From the IMG/VR virus record IMGVR_UViG_3300017971_005357, positions 1-27,080 of that record: DNA of 27,080 nucleotides; one strand, given 5' to 3'. Numbering within the stretch: the first letter of the stretch is position 1; the number at the start of each line of letters is the position of its first letter. The notes under the pieces were generated by a model, which made no database searches, was not told the DNA's origin, and was given only the letters and a program-made list of their open reading frames with translations. The position numbers were made by a program, and so were the translations under genes. Below are positions 22,189-27,080 of this stretch, piece after piece. Source of the stretch: a virus.

Positions 22189-22868
22189 CCGGAACACCCG
22201 CCAGCACGCAGGAGCCCACCCACCGGGATCTGTGCCGGGCCGTCGCCGCCTGGTTCATACGCCGGATCAGGTGGGCCGACGTGGTGGCCTGGGAGCTGGG
22301 TGGGTACTCGCTGACCGCTGATCGGGTGCAGTGGTCCCAGCTGTCGCTGGAGCAACAGATCGCCCAGGCCGACGGCCAGGGGGGATCGGTGCTGGACGTG
22401 GTGGCCCTGACCAGCCCCCAGCACCAGGCCCACCTGGCGCAGCTCGCCACACGTCGCGGGAAGCGACCCCCACCCCCACGGCTGGCCGTGTGTGAGGTCA
22501 AGCGCACCAGATCGGACCTGTTGGGCGATCTGCGCGCCGGGAAGCTCCTGAAGTACGAAGCGCAGGCGACCCACTGCTACCTGGCCGGCACGGTCGACGC
22601 CCTGGGCCTGGAGCCCGGCCGGTGCCTATCCAGCGAGTACCTGAAGGAACGCCTGGGCCAGCTGGAGCTGGACGGGCTGCCCCGGAAGTGGGGCGTCCTG
22701 GTGCTCCACGTGGACGACGGGATCGCCTGGCCGGCAGAGCTACGACACCCCCGGCGCCTGTCCACGGCCGTCACCCCTGGGGACCGGGCCGCGGTCACGG
22801 TCCAGATCGCCCGATCCCTGGCCTTCCGCGTCCTGGGTGGGGCGTCCCCCATGACGGAGGCGCCTTGA
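22185..22868 (+). CDS. PD-(D/E)XK nuclease-like protein
   Basis: A 227-residue protein with GTG 22185 in a GTGA overlap. The core shows V-V-A-W-E-L-G, then Val-Leu-Asp71-Val-Val-Ala-Leu, then Leu-Ala-Val-Cys-Glu104-Val-Lys106, followed by Y-E-A-Q-A-T-H-C-Y-L-A. Asp71, Glu104 and Lys106 fit the catalytic triad of a restriction-endonuclease-like (PD-(D/E)XK) fold such as phage MmcB-like or DNA-repair nucleases. The assignment rests on spacing and hydrophobic strands, with no subfamily recognised. It closes the unit that contains the methyltransferase, so a role in DNA processing or attack on host DNA is possible. Confidence 0.55.
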   Translation: MTGTPASTQEPTHRDLCRAVAAWFIRRIRWADVVAWELGGYSLTADRVQWSQLSLEQQIAQADGQGGSVLDVVALTSPQHQAHLAQLATRRGKRPPPPRLAVCEVKRTRSDLLGDLRAGKLLKYEAQATHCYLAGTVDALGLEPGRCLSSEYLKERLGQLELDGLPRKWGVLVLHVDDGIAWPAELRHPRRLSTAVTPGDRAAVTVQIARSLAFRVLGGASPMTEAP

Positions 22869-22894
22869 CCACCACGCGCCCAGGCAGCTACCGT
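22865..22894 (+). promoter_or_regulatory. Promoter of the lysis-region genes
   Basis: TTGACC (22865-22870) and TACCGT (22889-22894) are 18 bp apart. The transcript start near 22901 is followed by the box CCGGAGACCACC (22911-22922) and GTG 22923. The -35 overlaps the stop codon of the preceding gene. This is one of the clearest promoters in the window. Confidence 0.6.
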
Positions 22895-22922
22895 CGAAGG
22901 GCAACCAGCACCGGAGACCACC

Positions 22923-23063
22923 GTGAACGACACCGACACCCGGCCCGTGACCGTCAGCGAGATCCTGATCACCACCCTGGGGGCTGGCGCTGCCCTGGCC
23001 GTCACCGTGGCCGCGTTCGCCTTCACCACCTGGGCGATCAGCGTGGCCGTGCTCGCGCCATGA
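22923..23063 (+). CDS. 46-residue single-pass membrane protein, holin candidate
   Basis: GTG 22923 directly follows the ribosome-binding box and a good promoter. The product has a polar N-terminus of about 12 residues (N-D-T-D-T-R-P) and then one long hydrophobic helix of roughly 30 residues, ending L-A-P, with no positive charge after it. It overlaps the next gene by ATGA (23060-23063). Its position 265 bp before the endolysin gene, its size and its single helix fit a small holin or pinholin. Other small phage membrane proteins cannot be excluded. Confidence 0.6.
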   Translation: MNDTDTRPVTVSEILITTLGAGAALAVTVAAFAFTTWAISVAVLAP

Positions 23064-23317
23064 TCGAAGTGAAGCCGGGATCGCTGGTGGTCCGCTTCGA
23101 GCTGCCACCACCACCCGACGAGCTGGACCCGTCCCAGCTGAAGGGCAGCGCGCGCCGTCACTACGACAGGCTGATCCGCGAAGCAGAACAGCGCCGGGCC
23201 GACGCGATCGCCGCCTTCCTGGGCGGCCAGTCCATGACGGAGATCGCGGCCTACTTCGACACCACGATCGAGGCCGTGGAGCAGCTGATCCGAGACAGAC
23301 TACGATCGACACTCTGA
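23060..23317 (+). CDS. Small HTH protein before the endolysin
   Basis: An 85-residue protein with ATG 23060 in an ATGA overlap with the membrane-protein gene. The C-terminal half reads as a sigma-region-4-like helix-turn-helix: R-A-D-A-I-A-A-F-L-G-G-Q-S-M-T-E-I-A-A-Y-F-D-T-T-I-E-A-V-E-Q-L-I, given here as a profile. The N-terminal half is a Pro-rich strand segment followed by a charged helix. It could regulate the late or lysis genes, but no target site can be named. Confidence 0.6.
   Translation: MIEVKPGSLVVRFELPPPPDELDPSQLKGSARRHYDRLIREAEQRRADAIAAFLGGQSMTEIAAYFDTTIEAVEQLIRDRLRSTL
23277..23306 (+). promoter_or_regulatory. Candidate promoter of the endolysin gene
   Basis: A good -10, TACGAT (23301-23306), lies 21 bp before ATG 23328, the usual distance in this window. 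The -35 is weak (TGGAGC, 23277-23282, 18 bp spacing). It overlaps the end of the upstream gene. Confidence 0.35.
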
Positions 23318-23327
23318 AGGAGCCACC

Positions 23328-24326
23328 ATGCCAGCACCACACGGGATCAGCGACGATCCGATCGCGCAGAACTACGTCAACGATCAGGGCCAGCCCCGGC
23401 TTCGTTGGTACACCGGCTGGCCGTCGCCACCGTGGGCGATCGTGCTCCACTACTCCGCTGGGTACACGTGGGAAAACTGCAAGGGCACGCTCGAGGACCG
23501 CGGCCTGTCCGTCCACTTCACCCTGGACCGCGACGGCGTCCTTCACCGTCACGTGCCGGACACGGACCGCGCGATCCACGCCGGGTACGGCCAGTGGGCC
23601 GGGCGCTCGAATATGAATCACGCCGCCTATGGCGTGGAGATCGTGTCCTTCGGTGTCTGTGACGGGTCGTTCCCCAGCGACGACGCGCCGGCCGCCGTGT
23701 TCGACCTGAAGCGGGACAAGCCCCACGATCCCCAGGAGCGCCAGCCCCACCCGTTTCTGACCTGGTATCGGACGTGGGTGGGCGGCGACGGGCAGCCCTG
23801 GGCCGTGATCACCAGGCAGCCGGCCGCGGCCTTCCCCGACCACCGGCCCGACTACCAGGCGAGCCTGTGGACCACGTACACCCGCGAACAGATCGAGGCG
23901 ATCAGCTGGCAGGTGTGGCAGTGGGTGTACGCCCACAGAATCCTGATCGAAAACGTGGTCGGCCACGAGCACGTCACCCCCCACCGGAAGATCGATCCCG
24001 GCCCGGCCTTCCCCTGGCGCGACCTTCAGAACTACCTCCTCGAGCGGGCCGCGGAGTACGCGCCGGGCCTGGTCGACCAGTCGGAACGGCAGGACGAACG
24101 GATCAAGGCCGTCCAGTCCCACCTTCGACGCCTGGGCCTGTACGGGTACGCGGTCGACGGCCTGTGGGGGAAGGGGACACAGGCCGGCGCCGACGAAGCC
24201 CTGGAGCTGTACGGCGAGCTGTACGGGTTCGACTACCAGGCCGACCCGGATCACTGCCTGGACGTGTGCCTGGGCCTGGTCCTGGTCCCTGGCTTCGACC
24301 CGGCGAAGGTGGGGGACGCCAGGTGA
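23328..24326 (+). CDS. Endolysin: N-acetylmuramoyl-L-alanine amidase with peptidoglycan-binding domain
   Basis: A 332-residue lysin starting at ATG 23328 with AAGGAG upstream. Residues about 33-235 are an Amidase_2 (T7 lysozyme/PGRP-like) zinc domain: A-I-V-L-His41-Y-S-A-G, L-S-V-H-F-T-L-D-R-D-G, H-A-G, and the end motif Gly212-His213-Glu-His ... R-K-I-Asp223-P-G-P-A-F. It cuts the bond between muramic acid and the stem peptide. Residues about 253-292 (R-I-K-A-V-Q-S-H-L-R-R-L-G ... V-D-G-L-W-G-K-G-T) match a PG_binding_1 cell-wall domain. There is no signal peptide, so it needs a holin; the 46-residue membrane protein upstream is the candidate. Confidence 0.88.
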   Translation: MPAPHGISDDPIAQNYVNDQGQPRLRWYTGWPSPPWAIVLHYSAGYTWENCKGTLEDRGLSVHFTLDRDGVLHRHVPDTDRAIHAGYGQWAGRSNMNHAAYGVEIVSFGVCDGSFPSDDAPAAVFDLKRDKPHDPQERQPHPFLTWYRTWVGGDGQPWAVITRQPAAAFPDHRPDYQASLWTTYTREQIEAISWQVWQWVYAHRILIENVVGHEHVTPHRKIDPGPAFPWRDLQNYLLERAAEYAPGLVDQSERQDERIKAVQSHLRRLGLYGYAVDGLWGKGTQAGADEALELYGELYGFDYQADPDHCLDVCLGLVLVPGFDPAKVGDAR

Positions 24327-24553
24327 CAGCTGACCGACTGGCGGAACGGCTGGACCGTGACCAGCGCCGCGTGCTGCTCCAGCTGGACCAGGAGCGCGGC
24401 ACGGTGTCGCCGGCGCGCGCCTTCGAGCTGAAGATCAGGAAGGCCACCGTCGAAGCCCTGGCAGCCCTGGAGCTGGCCCAGGTGGACGACACCACCGGCG
24501 ACCTGGAGCTGACACCAGCCGGGCTCGAGGTAGCCGGCCACCTGGGGGGCTGA
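24323..24553 (+). CDS. Small winged-helix-like protein after the endolysin
   Basis: A 76-residue protein with GTG 24323 in a GTGA overlap with the endolysin gene. It reads as one winged helix: R-R-V-L-L-Q-L-D-Q-E-R-G-T-V-S, A-F-E-L-K-I, V-E-A-L-A-A-L-E-L-A-Q-V-D, then T-G-D-L-E-L-T-P-A-G, the usual wing of MarR-like small DNA-binding proteins. The specific family is not recognised. It lies just before the terminase small subunit and might regulate packaging genes. Confidence 0.6.
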   Translation: MTADRLAERLDRDQRRVLLQLDQERGTVSPARAFELKIRKATVEALAALELAQVDDTTGDLELTPAGLEVAGHLGG

Positions 24554-24554
24554 C

Positions 24555-25499
24555 GTGGCCCAGCGTCGACTGAAGCGATCCCAACGGCGGGAACTGATCC
24601 GCCAGCTGATCCTGGGGGGCGCGACGGACGCAGAGATCGGGGAACAGTTCGCCCAGGGCTTCACGATCAGGGAAGGCCCACACACGGGGAAGCACGTGAA
24701 GGCCACGGCCCCGACGATCCGGGGCGACCTGGCGGCGATCGCTGACGAGTACCGCGAGCTGGTGACGGACGCCACCAGCGTCGTCAGGCTCGAAGGGTCC
24801 GCCGTCGAACGGCTGCACCAGACGGCAGGCGCCGCGCTCCTGGCGCAGAACTACGCCGGCGCGACCAGGGCCAGCGTGGAGCTGATCCGCGCAGCTCGTG
24901 ACGCCGCCAGGTACGACACGGCCGACGAGGATCTGGACCGTCGGATCGATCACGCGCTGGGCCGGAAGTACGCCCCCCGGCGTCGACCTGGCAGGCCGTC
25001 GAAGCTGAACCGGGCGATCGTCGCCCAGGTGGCCGACGATCTGCGCCTGGGTATGACGCGCCAGGCGGCAGCGGCCAGGGCCGGGGTGGGCGCCCCCACC
25101 CTGTACGCCTGGCTGGCCCAGGGCAGGGACCACCAGGCGGCCGGCCGTCGCTCCGTTTTTCGAGAGTTAGCCGACGCCGTGGAAAGGGCCGACGCCGACT
25201 GTCAGGCGTCAGCCCTGGCGACGATCAACCAGGCGATCCGCGACGGCAGCTGGCAGGCCGCTTTCCGCTTGCTGGAGTGTCGCCACCCCGACGAGTACGC
25301 CAGGCGCCCGGCCGTGGCCGTCCAACAGAACACGGTCGTCCAGGCCGACGGACCGGCCATTGTGACGGGTGTACCGATCGCAGAGCTGGCGGATCTTTCC
25401 CCTGACCAGCTCCGCGCGATAGCCTATGATCCCGACACCGACACCGACACCCAGGAAGGGGGACACCATGATCCAGATCGAACACGGGCCGACGAGTGA
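24555..25499 (+). CDS. Probable terminase small subunit
   Basis: A 314-residue DNA-binding protein; GTG 24555 is one base after the upstream stop. The N-terminal part has one helix-turn-helix (R-R-E-L-I-R-Q-L-I-L-G-G-A-T-D-A-E-I-G). The middle has a second, R-P-S-K-L-N ... R-Q-A-A-A-A-R-A-G-V-G-A-P-T-L-Y-A-W-L, followed by F-R-E-L-A-D-A-V-E-R-A and W-Q-A-A-F-R-L-L-E-C-R-H-P-D-E-Y-A. This second block is the usual sequence of phage small terminases that recognise the packaging site. The double HTH and the long N-terminus are unusual. The last 32 bases overlap the next gene, and a promoter and GACACC repeat lie within its 3' end. The large subunit is not in the window. Confidence 0.6.
   Translation: MAQRRLKRSQRRELIRQLILGGATDAEIGEQFAQGFTIREGPHTGKHVKATAPTIRGDLAAIADEYRELVTDATSVVRLEGSAVERLHQTAGAALLAQNYAGATRASVELIRAARDAARYDTADEDLDRRIDHALGRKYAPRRRPGRPSKLNRAIVAQVADDLRLGMTRQAAAARAGVGAPTLYAWLAQGRDHQAAGRRSVFRELADAVERADADCQASALATINQAIRDGSWQAAFRLLECRHPDEYARRPAVAVQQNTVVQADGPAIVTGVPIAELADLSPDQLRAIAYDPDTDTDTQEGGHHDPDRTRADE
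25402..25430 (+). promoter_or_regulatory. Promoter inside the end of the terminase small subunit gene
   Basis: CTGACC (25402-25407) and TATGAT (25425-25430) are 17 bp apart; TATGAT is the best -10 in the window. It is followed by three GACACC units (25434-25451) and by ATG 25468. Confidence 0.45.
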
Positions 25500-25914
25500 C
25501 GGCCGCTACATGCTGCGCGTGGACGGCCAGATCGTCGCCACCGACGACAAGGCCGGCGTGATCGCGGACGAAGTGAAGCGCCAGATCGACGCCGCGGACG
25601 AAGCCGGCGCCGAGTACCAGGTCAGCGAGCGGTACTGGCGTGTCACCGTGTCGAAGGGTGGCAACCTGCCGGGGAAGGCCGACGCGCCCACGGAAGCCGT
25701 GGACGTGGCCGGGCTCCTGAAGCTGTCGATCGGGAAGCTGAAGGACGCGCTGGCGACCGGGGCCTACGACGACGAGCTGGACGAACTGCACGCCGGCGAG
25801 TCCATGGGGAAGGGCCGGGCCGGCGCTGTCGACGCGATCGAGGATCGCGCCAGCGAGATCGGCCACGTGTTCGAGCCCTTCGAGGCCGACGCCGACACCG
25901 ACGGAGACGAGTAG
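25468..25914 (+). CDS. Hypothetical protein, paralogue of the next gene
   Basis: A 148-residue acidic protein. ATG 25468 has GGAAGGGGG upstream and overlaps the terminase small subunit gene by 32 bases in another frame. The N-terminal part is a strand-rich domain (G-R-Y-M-L-R-V-D-G-Q-I-V-A-T, then Y-W-R-V-T-V-S-K-G-G). Residues about 85-130 hold a short helical module (L-K-L-S-I-G-K-L-K-D-A-L-A-T-G-A-Y-D-D-E-L-D-E-L ... A-V-D-A-I-E-D-R-A) that recurs at the start of the next protein. The module resembles the small lysine-rich LEM/HeH-type helices found in phage proteins. Function unknown. Confidence 0.65.
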   Translation: MIQIEHGPTSDGRYMLRVDGQIVATDDKAGVIADEVKRQIDAADEAGAEYQVSERYWRVTVSKGGNLPGKADAPTEAVDVAGLLKLSIGKLKDALATGAYDDELDELHAGESMGKGRAGAVDAIEDRASEIGHVFEPFEADADTDGDE

Positions 25915-26420
25915 TGGCCTGGCCGTCAGCCGGCGAAGTGATCAAGCTGAAGGCGTCGAAGCTGGTCAAGGCGATCAAGGCCGGCGAACTGGACGACCTG
26001 GTGGGCGAGCTACGCCAGCTCGAGGCCGACAAGGCACGCCCCCGTCAGTCCGTGCTGGACGCCCTGGACGCTCGCAACGTCGGCCCGGTGGACGACGTGA
26101 AGCCGAAGGACACGGACGACGACCTGGCCGGCGTGTTCGAGCGCCTGATCCTGGCGACGAAGGAACAGGGCCACGGTGTCGCCTGCTCGCCTGGCCGTGT
26201 CACCGTCACCAGCCAGGACGGCCGGCGCCAGCTCGTGATCGAAGCCGGACGTCTGATCAGCACGTACACGGCCCAGCCGTACCAGCTCGCCGGGCAGCCC
26301 CCCGGCTGGCGCCGGGTGGTCGAACGCCACGCCGGGCCACGGGGCCAGGGCTACCACGGGAAGGACGGCCTGGATCGGCTTTGCGCCGACGCCCTGTACC
26401 TGTTCGACCGTCTGGACTGA
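25914..26420 (+). CDS. Hypothetical protein sharing a helical module with the previous gene
   Basis: A 168-residue protein; GTG 25914 shares one base with the upstream TAG. Residues about 7-55 repeat the module of the preceding protein: I-K-L-K-A-S-K-L-V-K-A-I-K-A-G-E-L-D-D-L-V-G-E-L ... S-V-L-D-A-L-D-A-R. The C-terminal domain is strand-rich (R-V-T-V-T-S-Q-D-G-R-R-Q-L-V-I-E-A-G) and ends in a Trp/Arg/His segment. The order of the module differs from the previous gene (N-terminal here, C-terminal there). The gene is followed by a strong terminator, so it closes the unit. Confidence 0.65.
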   Translation: MAWPSAGEVIKLKASKLVKAIKAGELDDLVGELRQLEADKARPRQSVLDALDARNVGPVDDVKPKDTDDDLAGVFERLILATKEQGHGVACSPGRVTVTSQDGRRQLVIEAGRLISTYTAQPYQLAGQPPGWRRVVERHAGPRGQGYHGKDGLDRLCADALYLFDRLD

Positions 26421-26440
26421 TCAACCAGAACGACACCCGC

Positions 26441-26497
26441 GATCATAGCCCCGTCGATCCGCTTCCCCCCAGGATCGACGGGGCTCTGATCATTTTC
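26441..26497 (+). terminator. Strong intrinsic terminator
   Basis: A 20-bp stem with one mismatch (26441-26460 with 26472-26491), an 11-base loop rich in C, and ATTTTC directly after it. This is the best terminator in the window and lies 21 bp after the end of the preceding gene. Confidence 0.85.
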
Positions 26498-26520
26498 GGC
26501 TGATCAGGGTTGACAGGCCC

Positions 26521-26550
26521 TTGACCATTAGTACCCGGTGAGGGTACTTT
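26521..26550 (+). promoter_or_regulatory. Promoter with the second copy of the palindromic operator
   Basis: TTGACC (26521-26526) and TACTTT (26545-26550) are 18 bp apart; a TTGACA at 26510-26515 is too far from this -10. The 18-bp element AGTACCCGGTGAGGGTAC (26530-26547), identical to that at 15014-15031, fills the spacer and overlaps the -10. A repressor bound there would exclude polymerase. The start codon GTG 26571 is 20 bp beyond the -10. Confidence 0.6.
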
Positions 26551-26570
26551 CAGGGTCCACGGAGGCCACA

Positions 26571-26894
26571 GTGAACCCGACCAGCCCCACCCCCACCCTG
26601 ACCAGCGCCCCAACCACCCCGGCCCCCCAGCGGACCACGGCCCAGCGGATCGCGCGCCGGATCGGCTTCCTTCGTCGCATGGCCGCGCTGGCGACCCGCG
26701 ACGACGTGACCGACGGCGAGCGCGCCCTTCACGCAGAGTATGACCGCGAGCTGTCGCGCCTGACCGCGGACTACCTGGACGACGGCACCCTTCGCCCCAA
26801 CCCTGAACTGGACGCCATGGCCGCGGCAGAGGAGCGCCGGCTTCGCCGGATCGTTCGCGCAGCCCAGCGCCGCGGCGTCGACGTCAACCTGTAG
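26571..26894 (+). CDS. Small basic hypothetical protein under the shared operator
   Basis: GTG 26571 is chosen because GGAGG (26561-26565) precedes it; the longer frame from 26538 would start inside the promoter. The 107-residue product has a Thr/Pro-rich N-terminus of about 25 residues, then helical, Arg-rich segments: R-I-A-R-R-I-G-F-L-R-R-M-A-A-L and E-E-R-R-L-R-R-I-V-R-A-A-Q-R-R-G-V. The fold is probably all-helical and could bind nucleic acid. No family recognised. It is the first gene after the terminator and shares its operator with the DpdA fusion gene, so the two should be expressed together. Confidence 0.65.
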   Translation: MNPTSPTPTLTSAPTTPAPQRTTAQRIARRIGFLRRMAALATRDDVTDGERALHAEYDRELSRLTADYLDDGTLRPNPELDAMAAAEERRLRRIVRAAQRRGVDVNL

Positions 26895-26924
26895 AACCTG
26901 ACACCACCCAACCCGGAGACCACC

Positions 26925-27080
26925 ATGACCAACCCGACCACCGACGACAGCCAGAACGCGAGCCCCGACACCACGATCACCGTGGGCGACTACGTGCGCT
27001 CCTTCGACTTCCCTGACAGCCCGCGCGGCGCCGGCCACTACTACGAAGGCGTGATCGTCGCCGTCGTCCAGCGCGCGGAG
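26925..27080 (+). CDS. Hypothetical phage protein, cut by the window end
   Basis: ATG 26925 directly follows the box CCGGAGACCACC (26913-26924). Fifty-two codons are present before the window ends. After a Thr/Asp-rich start comes I-T-V-G-D-Y-V-R-S-F-D-F-P and Y-Y-E-G-V-I-V-A-V-V, the opening of a small beta-barrel-type protein seen in several phages. Its function is not known to me. No separate promoter is clear, so it is probably transcribed with the preceding gene. Confidence 0.6.
   Translation, partial: MTNPTTDDSQNASPDTTITVGDYVRSFDFPDSPRGAGHYYEGVIVAVVQRAE

Overview
This 27 kb window looks like part of the genome of a tailed bacteriophage, or a prophage, of a high-GC bacterium. Hand counts of sample lines give about 68% G+C. 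All 34 coding sequences I can support lie on the + strand and are tightly packed, with many ATGA or GTGA stop/start overlaps. Vegetative-type promoters (TTGAC-like, 17-18 bp, TANNNT) and GTG starts would fit an actinobacterial host, but nothing here proves the host. No rRNA, tRNA, CRISPR array or insertion sequence is visible, and capsid, tail and large-terminase genes are outside the window.

Layout. (1) Bases 1-1345: the 3' part of an acidic protein with a nine-unit GACACC repeat. (2) 1346-7445: a recombination block with a small HTH regulator whose promoter sits in a perfect hairpin, a putative single-strand annealing protein with a terminal zinc motif, SbcD nuclease, a Cys-rich small protein and SbcC ATPase. 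(3) 7446-7790: a 345 bp gene-free control region rich in inverted repeats. (4) 7791-14968: a replication and nucleotide block with a small HTH protein, a replication initiator, DnaB helicase, a WYL-like protein, a DUF5131-type protein, a zinc ribbon protein, a RuvC-like resolvase, a DUF4406-like protein, a small adenine methyltransferase and a tandem ASCH/DUF3850 protein. The initiator gene carries two clusters of 11-bp phased iterons followed by a less GC-rich tract, the classic arrangement of a lambda-type origin. (5) 15055-18092: a 925-residue protein joining a DpdA-like (tRNA-guanine transglycosylase superfamily) domain to an XF1762-type GNAT-like acyltransferase domain and Cys/Asp-rich modules, plus a small downstream gene; then a strong terminator. 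(6) 18286-22868: a ParB-DNA methyltransferase fusion, several small winged-helix or zinc proteins and a PD-(D/E)XK-like nuclease. (7) 22923-24326: a probable lysis cassette with a 46-residue one-helix membrane protein, a small HTH protein and an amidase endolysin. (8) 24323-26420: a probable terminase small subunit and two related small proteins, closed by a strong terminator. (9) 26571-end: a promoter with the same 18-bp palindromic operator found upstream of the DpdA fusion gene, and two further genes, the last cut by the window end.

How it fits together. SbcCD, the annealing protein, the RuvC-like protein, the initiator and DnaB make a self-contained replication/recombination set. The DpdA-like fusion and two adenine/cytosine-N methyltransferases suggest that this phage heavily modifies its DNA, plausibly against host restriction. 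The most novel items are the DpdA-acyltransferase fusion, the phased iterons inside the initiator gene, the duplicated 18-bp operator, and a compact expression cassette in which a 12-base extended ribosome-binding box, CCGGAGACCACC, recurs before many starts and often lies about 10 bases behind a promoter.
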